DNA of 64,000 nt from Halogeometricum rufum. GTDB taxonomy: Archaea; Halobacteriota; Halobacteria; Halobacteriales; Haloferacaceae. The notes beneath the pieces were generated by a model. The model was not told the origin of the DNA. It worked only from the letters and a program-made list of their open reading frames with translations, and did not search any database. The DNA is taken from contig NZ_FOYT01000004.1 in the NCBI RefSeq assembly GCF_900112175.1, positions 234,931-298,930 of the forward strand, given 5' to 3'. Both the position numbers and the translations under genes were made by a program. Position 1 is the stretch's first letter; the number at the start of each line of letters is the position of its first letter. Shown here piece by piece: positions 33,018 to 42,709 of this stretch.

Positions 33018-34085
33018 ATGAGTGACACCGCAGTCCCCGACGCGGACGAGACGACCGACGCCGACGTCTCCCCGCTTCGGGTTGGCGTCGTCGGCGGCGG
33101 CTTCATCGGTCGGACCGTCGGCACCGAGTTCGTCGAACACGAGGACGCCGACGTGGTCGCCCTCGCCGACATCGACCCGGACGTGCTGGACGAGACGGGG
33201 GCGAAACTAGGGGTCGACGCCGACGCCCGATACGACGACTACGAGACGATGCTCGACGCCGAATCGCTCGACGCAGTTCTCATCGGGACGCCGCACACGC
33301 TCCACTACGACCAGATTCTCGCGGCGTTCGAACGGGACCTGCACGTCCTCTGCGACAAACCGCTCACGACCGACCTGGACGACGCCCGCGACCTGGTGGA
33401 CCGCGACGCCGACCGCGACGAGGTGCTGATGGTCGGCTACCAGCGCCACCTCTACCCGGCGTTCGTCGAGGCCCGAGAGCTGTGGGCGGAGGAGGACCGC
33501 GAACCGCGCTGGATAACCGCCGAGGTGTGTCAGGACTGGGTGGACCGCTTCGAGGACGCGTGGCGGCAGGACGCCGACCTCTCGGGCGGCGGCTACCTGT
33601 ACGACACCGGGAGCCACCTGCTCGACTGCGTGCTGTGGAGCACCGGACTCACGCCCGAGGCCGTCTCGGCGACCATGCAGTTCGTCGACGACGCCGAGCG
33701 AATCGACGGCCGCGCGAACGTCACCGTCCGCTTCACGAACGGCGCGACGGCGTCGTTCTCGCTCTCGGGCGAGACGCCGTGCATGCGCGAACACGTGCGG
33801 ATGTGGGACGAGGAGGGCGCGGTCACGCTCGACAGCAAGGACTGGGAGCCGAGCGAGTACGCCGAGATAGACGAGGACAGCGGCGAACACCGGCCGCGTC
33901 TGTCCCGGGGCGACCAGCCGACGAAGGCCGAGGCGTTCGTCGAGGCGGTGCGGACGGGCGAAGACCCCGTTGCGACTGCGCTCGACGGCCTCCGCGTCAC
34001 CGCGGTCACGGAGGCGGCGTACGAGTCCGCCCGGAGCGACGGGTCGTTCGTCGCCATCGACCCCGAGGACGTGACGCTGGACTGA
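33018..34085 (+). CDS. Gfo/Idh/MocA family oxidoreductase
   Basis: 355 residues from ATG 33018. An acidic N-terminal tail (1-20) leads into LRVGVVGGGFIGRTVGTEFV, the dinucleotide-binding loop. The family EKP motif appears as CDKPLTT, with Lys retained. The catalytic-side segment GGGYLYDTGSHLLD contains the conserved Asp and His. The chain is a complete two-domain family member that oxidises or reduces a sugar, inositol or similar substrate with NAD(P). It is converged on by the DUF3604 gene. Substrate unknown. Confidence 0.88.
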   Translation: MSDTAVPDADETTDADVSPLRVGVVGGGFIGRTVGTEFVEHEDADVVALADIDPDVLDETGAKLGVDADARYDDYETMLDAESLDAVLIGTPHTLHYDQILAAFERDLHVLCDKPLTTDLDDARDLVDRDADRDEVLMVGYQRHLYPAFVEARELWAEEDREPRWITAEVCQDWVDRFEDAWRQDADLSGGGYLYDTGSHLLDCVLWSTGLTPEAVSATMQFVDDAERIDGRANVTVRFTNGATASFSLSGETPCMREHVRMWDEEGAVTLDSKDWEPSEYAEIDEDSGEHRPRLSRGDQPTKAEAFVEAVRTGEDPVATALDGLRVTAVTEAAYESARSDGSFVAIDPEDVTLD

Positions 34086-34120
34086 CGCCTCGCCGCGCGC
34101 CGTTCGACCCGGTTCGGTCG

Positions 34121-35791
34121 TCACGCCGTCTCGGCCCAGATGGGCCCGACCCACGCCGTCCCCGGGTGGTCGCCGTCCGCCGCGGCCTGCCGGACGCGAA
34201 CGGCGTACACGTCGCCGCCGGTTCCGCGGCGGTCGTCCCAGCTCATCCTCGAGAGCGGCGTCTCGTCGGTCCACTCCGTCGAAACGGTGTACGCGTCGAG
34301 TCCGGCGTCGGCGTCGTCGGTCCCCTCGAACTGCCGCCAGACGGCGTTGTTCTTCACGACGGTGACCGACGCGACGGGCGCGGTGCCGGCGACGTCGACG
34401 GTCACCTCGCGGGGTGTCTCCGCGGACTCGACGCCGACGGCGTCGGTCTGTTCGGCCACGTCGACGCCGTTCACGCGGAAGTCGACGAGGATGCGGTGCG
34501 GTTGGGTCGTCGCGTACACCGACCGGTTCTTCAGGGCCGAGAACACGGCGCTCCGCTCCAGTTCGGGCGCGAGGAAGGCGCTGAGGCCGCCCGGATAGCT
34601 CTTCTCGTTCCACACCCGCCAGATGTTTCCCCAGCCGAGTCCGCGCCGCCGCCACTCCGACAGCGACGGCAGGTGCGGGCGCGTATGGATGAGCGAGTGG
34701 CCCGGGTGCGGGCCGTGGTAGTCCGCGCCGCCGAGCATCCCGACTCTGTGGCCCATGCGGTGGGCGTCGCGCACGTAGTGGCCCTCGGTCTCTATCTCTC
34801 CCTGCCCCATCGCCAACGGGAACCGGTTGCCGTCGTCGCCGGGGCGTTCGCTCGACCCCCACTGGGAGTACACCTCGACGACGGGGGCCAGCTCGTCGTC
34901 GTAGTCCACGCTGGCGAAGTCGAACGGGTACATCGACTCCGCGGGGTGGTGCGGCACCGTCACCACTCCCGAGTCGTGGTCGGCGTCCCACTCCCGCAGG
35001 CGCGACCAGAGTCGCTCGTACGTGCGGGTCTCGGGAGCGAGCGAGTCGAACAGCGTCGCGTCCGCGGCGTCTTCGAAGTAGACGTTGACGTGGCCGCCGA
35101 CGTTCGGTTGCTTCGTCCACTCGTACGCCGGGAGCGTGACGAACTCCCCCGCCTCGTCGAACTCCTCGGCGACTTCGCACAACTGGTCGAAGTAGCGTTC
35201 GTGCATCCGCCGACGCTGCCACTCCGGCGGGATGAAGAAGCCCATCGTGTCGTGGTCGGTGTAGGCGACGACGTCGAGCGCCATCACGTCCCGGCCGAAT
35301 CGATAGCCCCGTTCGGCGTCGCCGACGCCGTCCGAACAGTTCGAGTGGAGGTGGATGTCCCCCCAGTAGACGCGGTGGTCGTGGTCGGCGGCGACCCGGA
35401 CCGGATTGGAGACGAACCGCTCGCCCGTCCGCGCGTCGGTCAGCGTGAGGTACTGGGTCCCCGGCGTCTCGAACCGCACGTCGTCAACCCGGACGACGCC
35501 GTCGTCCCCGGACGCGAACGACACCGACTCCGGGTGTGTCGCCTCCGGGTCGGTCGACGCCATCGCCGCACTCCCCGCGAAGTCGCGGTGGAGGCGTTCG
35601 CACTGGTCCCACGCCTGCACGGTGAGCGTCAGCGACTCGCCGGGCGTCGCCGTCGAGGGGACGACGGCGTGCAGGCGACCGAATCGGGAGGTCCGGTTCG
35701 CCAGCAACTCCCGCGGGGACGGCGCGTTGCGGACGAACACGGACACCGTCTCCTTCGCCTTGACGAGGGGTCCCAGAGACGACCTGTTCAT
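34121..35791 (-). CDS. DUF3604 domain protein with PHP-like metal site
   Basis: 556 residues from ATG 35791. The frame stays open far upstream antisense to the amidohydrolase, but the true start is here. The N-terminal ~130 residues are beta-rich. Then comes VYWGDIHLHSNCSDGVGDA, the PHP-type HxH metal motif of DUF3604, with DVVAYTDHDTMGF, VVTVPHHPAESMYPF and MLGGADYHGPHPGHSL supplying further metal ligands. The C-terminal part is again beta-rich. DUF3604 proteins are probable metal-dependent hydrolases of unknown substrate. No signal peptide is seen. Confidence 0.8.
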   Translation of the reverse strand: MNRSSLGPLVKAKETVSVFVRNAPSPRELLANRTSRFGRLHAVVPSTATPGESLTLTVQAWDQCERLHRDFAGSAAMASTDPEATHPESVSFASGDDGVVRVDDVRFETPGTQYLTLTDARTGERFVSNPVRVAADHDHRVYWGDIHLHSNCSDGVGDAERGYRFGRDVMALDVVAYTDHDTMGFFIPPEWQRRRMHERYFDQLCEVAEEFDEAGEFVTLPAYEWTKQPNVGGHVNVYFEDAADATLFDSLAPETRTYERLWSRLREWDADHDSGVVTVPHHPAESMYPFDFASVDYDDELAPVVEVYSQWGSSERPGDDGNRFPLAMGQGEIETEGHYVRDAHRMGHRVGMLGGADYHGPHPGHSLIHTRPHLPSLSEWRRRGLGWGNIWRVWNEKSYPGGLSAFLAPELERSAVFSALKNRSVYATTQPHRILVDFRVNGVDVAEQTDAVGVESAETPREVTVDVAGTAPVASVTVVKNNAVWRQFEGTDDADAGLDAYTVSTEWTDETPLSRMSWDDRRGTGGDVYAVRVRQAAADGDHPGTAWVGPIWAETA

Positions 35792-35992
35792 ACCGTCGTC
35801 TCGTGGGGCCGAGTGATATGTGTACTCCCCGTCCGACCGTCGCCGGGGCGCGGCCGCCTCGGGAGGCCCGGGTCCCTCGTCGCCCTCGCCGAACCCGTGG
35901 GCGACCCGGGACCGGCGTGTCTCACCGCCGCCCGAACCGGCAGAATCGTTTCGAACCGAAACGACTTGTACCTCGACCCGAGACTCGGAGGT

Positions 35993-37183
35993 ATGTACGT
36001 CATACGGAACGCGACGCTGCACACGGCGACGGACCGCGGCACCGTCGAGGGCGACTTGCTCCTCGACGACGGGACGATAGCCGCCGTCGGCGAGGTGGAC
36101 GCGCCCGCCGAGGCGACGGAGATAGACGTCGACGGCGCGCCGGTCACGCCCGGACTCGTGGACGCCCACAGTCACGCGGGGATGGCCGAGTGGGGCGAAC
36201 CCGAGGACGGCGACGTGAACGAGGGCACCGACCCGGTGACGCCCCACGTCAACGCCCTCGACGGCTTCCACCCCCGCGACGAGGAACTGAAGTACGCCTT
36301 CCAGAACGGCGTCACCACCGTCTCCGCGCGGATGGGGTCGGGCAACGTCGTCGGCGGCGTCATCTGCACGATGAAGACGTACGGCGACGTGGCCGACCAC
36401 ATGCTCGTCCGCGAGGACGGCATGAAAGCCGCGATGGGCGAGAACCCGAAGCGTTTCCACGGCGAGAACAAGGACCGCCAGCCCTCCACCCGTCCGGGCG
36501 TCGCCGCGACCCTCCGGCAGGCCCTGATGGACGCCGAGGACTACGCGGCCAAGCGCGAGAAGGCGGACGACGAGGACGAACCGTTCGACCGGGACCTCGG
36601 ACTGGAGAACCTCGCGCGCGTCGTCGAGGGGGACCTGCCCCTCCGCGTCCACGCCCACCGCGCCGACGACATCATGACCGTCTTCCGCATCGCCGAGGAG
36701 TTCGGCATCGACGACCTCTCCATCGAACACGCGACGGAGGGCCACCTCGTCGCCGAGGAGTTCGCCGAACGCGACGTGCCGGCGGTGTGCGGGCCGTCGC
36801 TCTACTCGGGCGCGAAGTACGAACTGCGCAACATCACGTTCGAGACGCCCGGCATCCTCCACGAGGCGGGCGTGCAGGTGGCCATCCAGACGGACGCGCC
36901 CGTCCTGCCGCAACGACACCTCGACGTCTGCGTCGGCCTCGCCGTCCGCGAGGGCCTCCCCGAGGAGGCCGCACTCGACGTGGTGACGCGCAACCCCGCC
37001 GAGATTCTGGGCGTCGAAGACCGGGTGGGGACGCTCGAAGCGGAGACCGACGCCGACGTGGTCGTCTGGGACGGGCCGTTCTACCAGTTCGACACCACCG
37101 CCCAGCACGTGTTCGTGGACGGCGAACACGTGTTCGACCGCGCGGAGGACGCCGTCGACCCGCGCGAGGAGTGGCAGTGGTGA
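35993..37183 (+). CDS. Amidohydrolase family protein
   Basis: 396 residues from ATG 35993, preceded by CGGAGGT as ribosome-binding site. The composite beta-sandwich start MYVIRNATLHTATDRGTVEGDLLLDDGTI is typical of imidazolonepropionase/dihydroorotase-like enzymes. The metal motif is DAHSHAG; later LRVHAHRADDI, IEHATEGH and IQTDAPVLPQ provide His, His and Asp. The end returns to the sandwich (DVVVWDGPFYQFDTTAQHVFVDGEHVF). It probably hydrolyses a cyclic amide or related bond. Divergent from the DUF3604 gene; both are hydrolase-like, and a shared pathway is possible. Confidence 0.87.
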   Translation: MYVIRNATLHTATDRGTVEGDLLLDDGTIAAVGEVDAPAEATEIDVDGAPVTPGLVDAHSHAGMAEWGEPEDGDVNEGTDPVTPHVNALDGFHPRDEELKYAFQNGVTTVSARMGSGNVVGGVICTMKTYGDVADHMLVREDGMKAAMGENPKRFHGENKDRQPSTRPGVAATLRQALMDAEDYAAKREKADDEDEPFDRDLGLENLARVVEGDLPLRVHAHRADDIMTVFRIAEEFGIDDLSIEHATEGHLVAEEFAERDVPAVCGPSLYSGAKYELRNITFETPGILHEAGVQVAIQTDAPVLPQRHLDVCVGLAVREGLPEEAALDVVTRNPAEILGVEDRVGTLEAETDADVVVWDGPFYQFDTTAQHVFVDGEHVFDRAEDAVDPREEWQW

Positions 37184-37520
37184 CCGGTCGAGCGAGTTCG
37201 TAGCCGTCGGCCGCTTGCGCCCTCTTCCTCTCACTTCTGTGCCGTTTCTCGCCCCCTCCTCACTTCTGCTTCCTTCTCCTCCTCACCTCCGACACGTAGT
37301 CGCGGTTTCGAGACCGAAGCCGACCCGTCTCCCGACCTCGGAAAGAGAAGTCGCCCCGTCGCGCCCGCTCGCTCCGGACTGGCCCTTCAGACGATTCGAC
37401 GGACTACCGAACGACCGTACCGCCGGCACCGAATCGATTTCGAATCGAATATCGGGCGGCCACGAAACTGAACGTTCGAAAGGGAAACCCGATTGAATAG
37501 GGCACCCGTATGTACACCCA
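37184..37520. other. Intergenic region with pyrimidine-rich tract and copA promoter
   Basis: A long C/T-rich run (about 37219-37290, with repeated CCTCACTTCT units) follows the amidohydrolase and resembles the pyrimidine tracts at 52405-52474; it may terminate transcription. ATTGAATAG at 37492-37500 is centred about 25 bases before the copA ATG and is the likely TATA. Confidence 0.45.
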
Positions 37521-40139
37521 ATGACCCACCGACGAAGCAGAATCGACATTCAGGGGATGAGCTGTGCGAACTGCTCGCAGACCGTCTCCGAGACCGTCGA
37601 GGCCCTCGACGGGGTGTCGGAGGCCAACGTGAACTTCGCCACCGACGAGGGGACGGTCGAGTACGACCCCGACCGGGTGACGCTCTCGGCCGTCTACGAC
37701 GCCATCGAGAGCGCCGGCTACTCGCCGGTGGCGGAGACGACGACCATCGGTATCACGGACATGTCGTGCTCGAACTGCTCGGAGACGGTGCAGGACGCAC
37801 TCGAAGGAACGCCGGGCGTCGTCTCGGCGGACGTGAACTTCGCTACCGACGAAGCGCAGGTGACGTACAACCCGGCGGAGGCGTCGCTGTCGGACCTCTA
37901 CGACGCCATCGAGGGGTCGGGGTACTCGCCCGTCCGCGATGACGACGGAAGCGAGGAGTCCGCCGAGGACCGCCGCGACGCCGCTCGCAAGGAGGAGATT
38001 CGCAAGCAACTCCGACTGACGCTGTTCGGGGCGGCGCTGTCGGTGCCGATGCTGTTCTTCCTCGTGGACAAACTCCTCCTCGAGGGGAACCTGCCCGAGC
38101 AGGTGTTCGGCGTCCGGTTCGGGTGGGTGGAGTTCGCCCTCGCGACGCCCGTGCAGGTGATACTCGGCTGGCCGTTCTACCGGAACGCGTACAAAGCGGT
38201 CGTGAAGAACCGGACGGCGAACATGGACGTGCTCATCGCGCTGGGGTCCTCGACGGCGTACCTCTACTCCGTCGTGGTCCTCCTCGGCCTCCTCGCCAGC
38301 GAGGGGCTCTACTTCGACACGGCCGCCCTCATACTGGTGTTCATCACGCTGGGTAACTACCTCGAAGCCCGGTCGAAGGGACAGGCCAGCGAGGCGCTTC
38401 GGACCCTCCTGGAGATGGAGGCGGACACGGCCACCCTCGTCGACGACGACGGCACCGAACGCGAGGTGCCCATCGAGGACGTCGAGGTGGGCGACCGGAT
38501 GGAAGTTCGCCCCGGCGAGCAGATACCGACCGACGGCGTCGTCGTCGACGGACAGAGCGCCGTCGACGAGTCGATGGTCACCGGCGAGTCCGTCCCCGTC
38601 GAGAAGTCGGAGGGCGACGAAGTCGTCGGCGCGACCATCAACGAGAACGGCGTCCTCGTCGTGGAGGCGACGAAGGTCGGCGAGGACACCGCCCTCCAGC
38701 AGATCGTGCAGACGGTCAAGGAGGCGCAGTCGCGCCAGCCCGAGATTCAGAACCTCGCGGACCGCATCTCGGCGTACTTCGTCCCCGCGGTCATCGTGAA
38801 CGCCCTGCTGTGGGCGACGGTCTGGTACCTGTTCCCCGAGACGCTCGCCGGGTTCGTCCGCACGCTCCCCCTCTGGGGACTCGTCGGCGGCGGCCCGGCG
38901 GCCCTCTCGGCGTTCGAGTTCGCCGTCGTCGTCTTCGCGTCGGCGGTCCTCATCGCCTGCCCCTGTGCGCTCGGGTTGGCGACGCCCGCGGCGACGATGG
39001 TCGGGACGACCATCGGCGCGCAGAACGGCGTGCTGTTCAAGGGCGGCGACGTGCTCGAACGCGCGAAGGACGTCGACACCGTCGTCTTCGACAAGACGGG
39101 CACGCTGACGAAGGGCGAGATGAGCCTCACCGACGTCGTCGCGTTCGACGGCGGCCGTGCGGTCACCGACGGCGGCGACCGTTCGGACGACGCCGCCACC
39201 GACGGCGGGGCGGTCACCGCCCGCGAACGGACCGACGAAACCGAGGTGCTCCGACTGGCGGCCGCCGCCGAGTCGGGGAGCGAACACCCCCTCGCTCGCG
39301 CCATCGTCGAGGGCGCGCGCGAACGCGGCATCGACGTGCCCGACGCCACCGACTTCGAGAACGTGCCCGGACACGGCGTCCGCGCCACCGTCGAGGGCAC
39401 CGAGGTGCTGGTCGGCAACCGCAAACTGCTCCGCGACGAGGGCATCGACCCCGACCCGGCCGCAGAGACGATGGAACGACTGGAGAACGAGGGGAAGACG
39501 GCGATGCTTGTGGCCCGCGTGAGCGACGGCGAGGGCGAACTCCTCGGCGTCGTCGCCGACGCGGACACGGTCAAAGAGAGCGCGGCGGACGCCGTCGCGG
39601 AACTCCGCGAACGCGGCACCGACGTGATGATGATAACCGGCGACAACGCCCGGACCGCCCGCGCCGTCGCCGAACAGGTCGGCATCGACCCCGAGAACGT
39701 GCGCGCGGAGGTCCTCCCCGAGGACAAGTCCGACGCCGTCGAGGACATCCAGTCCGACGGCCGGCGCGCGATGATGGTCGGCGACGGCGTCAACGACGCG
39801 CCCGCCCTCGTCGTCGCGTACGTCGGGTGCGCCATCGGGAGCGGAACCGACGTCGCCATCGAGGCGGCCGACGTGACGCTGATGCGCGACGACCCTCTCG
39901 ACGTGGTGAAGGCTATCCGCGTCTCCGAGGGGACGCTGGCGAAGATACAGCAGAACCTGTTCTGGGCACTCGGCTACAACACGGCGATGATTCCGCTGGC
40001 GTCGCTGGGACTGCTCCAACCCGTCCTCGCGGCCGGTGCGATGGCGTTCTCGTCGGTGTCGGTGCTGACGAACAGCCTGCTGTTCCGGCGGTACACGCCC
40101 GACCACGACTACGAACTGCTCGGGTTCCTCCGGCGGTAA
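37521..40139 (+). CDS. copA: Copper-translocating P1B-type ATPase
   Basis: 872 residues. Two N-terminal HMA domains have CxxC sites C15/C18 (GMSCANCS) and C83/C86 (DMSCSNCS). The channel motif is C480-P-C482 in [12 protein letters not shown]. The phosphorylated Asp is D524 in [17 protein letters not shown] is the nucleotide-binding HP motif, [10 protein letters not shown] and [12 protein letters not shown] are the later motifs. It pumps Cu(I) out across the membrane, or supplies copper to extracytoplasmic enzymes. It stands at the head of a block rich in copper proteins (NirK, halocyanins, multicopper oxidase). A Lrp/TRASH regulator of the kind known to control such pumps is at 51.2 kb. Confidence 0.93.
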   Translation: MTHRRSRIDIQGMSCANCSQTVSETVEALDGVSEANVNFATDEGTVEYDPDRVTLSAVYDAIESAGYSPVAETTTIGITDMSCSNCSETVQDALEGTPGVVSADVNFATDEAQVTYNPAEASLSDLYDAIEGSGYSPVRDDDGSEESAEDRRDAARKEEIRKQLRLTLFGAALSVPMLFFLVDKLLLEGNLPEQVFGVRFGWVEFALATPVQVILGWPFYRNAYKAVVKNRTANMDVLIALGSSTAYLYSVVVLLGLLASEGLYFDTAALILVFITLGNYLEARSKGQASEALRTLLEMEADTATLVDDDGTEREVPIEDVEVGDRMEVRPGEQIPTDGVVVDGQSAVDESMVTGESVPVEKSEGDEVVGATINENGVLVVEATKVGEDTALQQIVQTVKEAQSRQPEIQNLADRISAYFVPAVIVNALLWATVWYLFPETLAGFVRTLPLWGLVGGGPAALSAFEFAVVVFASAVLIACPCALGLATPAATMVGTTIGAQNGVLFKGGDVLERAKDVDTVVFDKTGTLTKGEMSLTDVVAFDGGRAVTDGGDRSDDAATDGGAVTARERTDETEVLRLAAAAESGSEHPLARAIVEGARERGIDVPDATDFENVPGHGVRATVEGTEVLVGNRKLLRDEGIDPDPAAETMERLENEGKTAMLVARVSDGEGELLGVVADADTVKESAADAVAELRERGTDVMMITGDNARTARAVAEQVGIDPENVRAEVLPEDKSDAVEDIQSDGRRAMMVGDGVNDAPALVVAYVGCAIGSGTDVAIEAADVTLMRDDPLDVVKAIRVSEGTLAKIQQNLFWALGYNTAMIPLASLGLLQPVLAAGAMAFSSVSVLTNSLLFRRYTPDHDYELLGFLRR

Positions 40140-40158
40140 GGGCTCGCCCCGACGCGGC

Positions 40159-40749
40159 TCAGAACGGCGCGTCCGGCCCGCGTCCCTCCGACTCCTCGGT
40201 CGCTGACCGCGCCGCGGACGCGACGCTCTCCTCGGGGCCGTCGTCGACCGCTCCCGTCTCCCGGTACTCGGTTTCGAGCGCCGCCAACCGCTCGTTTATC
40301 GACGCCGACTCGTGGTGCATGGGGTGCAGTCGAACGCGGACGACGTCGTAGCCGTGGCGCTCGGAGAGTCCGTTCCACGCCCGGAACGACCCGAGCGTGA
40401 GCGTCCCGCTCTGCGGGCAGAACTCCGTCGTCGGCGTGAACTCCGCGCGGAGGACCTCCTCGCCGTCGTCGCTCTCGCCCGACTGCTCGGCGTAGCGGTA
40501 GCCCGCCCCGGGGTGGCGCGCGTCGAGGTTCAGTTTGGCGAGGTTGTAGCCGAACGTCACGTCGTACACCGTCCGCTCCTCGAAGACGCCGCGCGTCGTC
40601 TCGTGGAACGCGACGTGCGACTCGCCGGTCAGTACCTCGTGGCCGTCGAGGAACGGTCCCGGTTCGGGCAGGTGTTCGGGGACGAACTCGCCGTACTCGT
40701 CGAACGCGTCGTCGCCGCCGCGGCCGCCGAGCGATGGAAATCCGACCAT
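40159..40749 (-). CDS. Conserved hypothetical protein in the denitrification regulon
   Basis: 196 residues from ATG 40749. No family was recognised. The body (about 10-145) has alternating strands: TVYDVTFGYNLAKLNLDARHPGAGYRYAE and FTPTTEFCPQSGTLTLGSFRAWNGL. A single Cys lies in EFCPQSGT. His residues cluster in RLHPMHHES. The C-terminal 45 residues are acidic and disordered. There is no signal or TM segment, so it should be cytoplasmic. The operator palindrome centred exactly 44.5 bases upstream of its start, and its position beside a DUF2249 gene, tie it to nitrogen-oxide metabolism. Confidence 0.6.
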   Translation of the reverse strand: MVGFPSLGGRGGDDAFDEYGEFVPEHLPEPGPFLDGHEVLTGESHVAFHETTRGVFEERTVYDVTFGYNLAKLNLDARHPGAGYRYAEQSGESDDGEEVLRAEFTPTTEFCPQSGTLTLGSFRAWNGLSERHGYDVVRVRLHPMHHESASINERLAALETEYRETGAVDDGPEESVASAARSATEESEGRGPDAPF

Positions 40750-40787
40750 GTCAGTCCCTTCGTCCCGTCGTCCGGTAGGTGTGGAGC

Positions 40788-40799
40788 CGAACACGTTCG
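40788..40799. promoter_or_regulatory. CGAAC-NN-GTTCG operator before the gene at 40749
   Basis: CGAACACGTTCG, centred 44.5 bases before the ATG at 40749 (minus strand). Confidence 0.7.
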
Positions 40800-40815
40800 T
40801 CGCGGCCGCCCGACG

Positions 40816-41049
40816 CTATCGCTTCGGGAGGGTGGCGACGAACTCGGTCGGACCGCGACGCTCCACCTCGTAGCCGTCGGCGTCGAACGACTCCACTTCT
40901 GCCTGCATCTCGTAGAACAGCGGTTTCGGGTCGTGGTCGTTGACCAGCTCTAGCGACTCGCCGGAGTCGAGCGACGCGAACGCGTCGTGAATCTTCGGGT
41001 GCCGTTCCGGCGGCGGGACGTCGCGCAAGTCGAGTGTGGTGGCTGCCAT
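40816..41049 (-). CDS. DUF2249 domain protein (1 of 3)
   Basis: 77 residues. The pattern TTLDLRDVPPPERHPKIHDAFASLDSGESLELVNDHDPKPLFYEMQ and a final strand TEFVATL is the DUF2249 fold, related to SirA/TusA-like small proteins, but without a conserved Cys. Such proteins are frequent beside denitrification and NO-handling genes; their function is not established. It has its own operator palindrome upstream. Two other copies are at 45388 and 45700. Confidence 0.85.
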   Translation of the reverse strand: MAATTLDLRDVPPPERHPKIHDAFASLDSGESLELVNDHDPKPLFYEMQAEVESFDADGYEVERRGPTEFVATLPKR

Positions 41050-41089
41050 GCGTCGAGCGCTTGGCGTCCGAGGGGGGTGACGTTTCTCC

Positions 41090-41101
41090 CGAACCTGTTC
41101 G
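41090..41101. promoter_or_regulatory. CGAAC-NN-GTTCG operator before DUF2249 gene 1
   Basis: CGAACCTGTTCG, centred 46.5 bases before the ATG at 41049 (minus strand). Confidence 0.65.
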
Positions 41102-41137
41102 GCAGGCGAGCGTGCGCCCCGACGCGACGGACAGAGC

Positions 41138-41149
41138 CGAACACGTTCG
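41138..41149. promoter_or_regulatory. CGAAC-NN-GTTCG operator before the membrane protein gene
   Basis: CGAACACGTTCG, centred 44.5 bases before the ATG at 41188. This fixed spacing decides the start codon against the ATG at 41161. Confidence 0.7.
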
Positions 41150-41187
41150 CACGTAGCGGGATGGCGGGGGAGCCCGTCGTCTCCACT

Positions 41188-42552
41188 ATGAGCGTGATTC
41201 CGGCGGACGTCGAGACGGACAAACAGCCGCCGATGACCGTCCCCCTCCGGCACTTCGTCGTGGGGCTCGGGTTCCTCCTCGCCGCTGCCGTCGTGAGCGT
41301 CCTCGACCCCCTCGGTGCCGTTCCGGGACAAGCGTCGCTGGCGCACCGACACCTCCTCCTGGCCGGGTGGGTGTGCGTCACCATCGCGGGCGCGATGACG
41401 CAGTTCGTCCCCGTCTGGTCGGGGACGACGCTGCACTCCGAGCGACTGGCGCGACTCCAACTCTGGCTCCTGACGGCGGGGCTGGTCGGTTTCGTCGTCG
41501 GCCTCCTCTTCGGCCTGTACGACGTGCTGCCGGTCTTCGGCGGACTGCTGCTCGCGGGGTTCTGGACGCTCGCGTACAACGTCGGCCGAACCCTCTTCGG
41601 TACCCGGCCGTGGGACGTGACGGAGCGACACTTCGCCGTCGCGCTCGGTTTCTTCCTCGTCGTCACGACGTTCGGCCTGCTCCTCGCGGTGGGCTACACG
41701 CGACCGGTACTGGACGGCCTGCCGTTCGACCGGAGCGGGCTCCGGACCGCCCACGCGACGCTGGCGGTGTTCGGCGTCGTCCTGACGACGGTGTTCGGGG
41801 CGCTGTACCAACTCGGGACCATGTTCACGCAGTCGGAGCTCCACGGGGTCGACGCGCCGCTCAAACGGGTCGAAGCGGTGGGCTACCCGCTCGGCGTCGT
41901 CGTCCTCGCCGGGGGCCGTCTGTTCGGGACTCCGGCCGTCGCCCGCGTCGGCGGACTGCTCGTCGTCGCGGGCCTGTTCGCGTTCGGCGTCGTCCTCGCG
42001 CGCCGCCTCGTCGAATCGACCGTCGAGTGGAACCCCATGCTGCGTCGGTACGCCGTCGCCGCAGTCGCGATGCTCTCGTGGGCGGTTCTGACGACGCCCG
42101 CGTGGCTGGCCGACCCCACCGCGCCGTCCGCGCTGTTCGGCGCGCCGTCGGCCGCCTCGCTCCTCCTGTTCGGCGTCGTCGGCTTCGTCGTCCTCGGGAC
42201 GCTCTACCACGTCGTCCCGTTCATCGTCTGGGTCGACCGCTACAGCGACCTGCTGGGGCTCGCCGACGTGCCGATGATAGACGACCTCTACGACGGGCGA
42301 CTCGCCCGCGTCGACTTCGTCGCGATTCTCTCGGGTACCGCGCTCCTCGTCGCCACGGAGGCGCTCTCGCTGGGGTCGGCACCGACTCTCCTCGGCGGGT
42401 CGCTCTGGCTCGTCGGCGTCGTCACTTTCGTCGTCAACGTGGCGTCGGTGATTCGCCGGCACAGTCCCGAGGCGCTCCTCCCCAGTCGCCTCTCGGAGGC
42501 TCTCGGACTTCGCGACGGCGACGACGAGGCGGCGACGGACGCCGCGGAGTGA
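41188..42552 (+). CDS. Polytopic membrane protein, heme-copper-oxidase-I/NnrS-like
   Basis: 454 residues, about 12 TM helices, start set by operator spacing. Paired His motifs in helices recur: LAHRHLLLAGWVCVTIAGAMTQFVPVWSG, LRTAHATLAVFGVVLTTVFGALYQLG and VLGTLYHVVPFIVWVDRYSD. They recall helices of heme-copper oxidase subunit I-like proteins and NnrS-type proteins of denitrifiers, but it is not NorB: the full set of heme and metal ligands is not apparent. It may handle NO or heme/copper delivery. The related protein at 20077-21249 has the same build. The C-terminal 40 residues are cytoplasmic and acidic. Confidence 0.65.
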   Translation: MSVIPADVETDKQPPMTVPLRHFVVGLGFLLAAAVVSVLDPLGAVPGQASLAHRHLLLAGWVCVTIAGAMTQFVPVWSGTTLHSERLARLQLWLLTAGLVGFVVGLLFGLYDVLPVFGGLLLAGFWTLAYNVGRTLFGTRPWDVTERHFAVALGFFLVVTTFGLLLAVGYTRPVLDGLPFDRSGLRTAHATLAVFGVVLTTVFGALYQLGTMFTQSELHGVDAPLKRVEAVGYPLGVVVLAGGRLFGTPAVARVGGLLVVAGLFAFGVVLARRLVESTVEWNPMLRRYAVAAVAMLSWAVLTTPAWLADPTAPSALFGAPSAASLLLFGVVGFVVLGTLYHVVPFIVWVDRYSDLLGLADVPMIDDLYDGRLARVDFVAILSGTALLVATEALSLGSAPTLLGGSLWLVGVVTFVVNVASVIRRHSPEALLPSRLSEALGLRDGDDEAATDAAE

Positions 42553-42709
42553 GCGGCGTCGCTCCGAGCGGTTCGTCACCTTCCCGAACGCGGCCGCGAA
42601 AACGAGCGCACCCCGTCCCCTCCTCGTGACGCCACCGACGAGTCACCCGCGCTGACGCCGTCGGCCACCGCGGGCGGCAGTCCGTGACGGCGTCACCGCC
42701 CGCGACGGT

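Noticed and set aside
33482..37183. A 1233-codon open frame on the + strand in the amidohydrolase frame
   Set aside because: Its first two thirds are antisense to the DUF3604 gene and out of frame with the Gfo/Idh gene, with Arg/Pro/Val-rich shadow composition. The real gene starts at 35993 after a ribosome-binding site.
34121..37234. A 1037-codon minus-strand frame extending the DUF3604 gene over the amidohydrolase
   Set aside because: The upstream half is a codon-reversed shadow; the family N-terminus begins at ATG 35791.
41161..41187. ATG 41161 as start of the membrane protein
   Set aside because: It would place the operator centre only 17.5 bases upstream, unlike all other sites; ATG 41188 gives the common 44.5.
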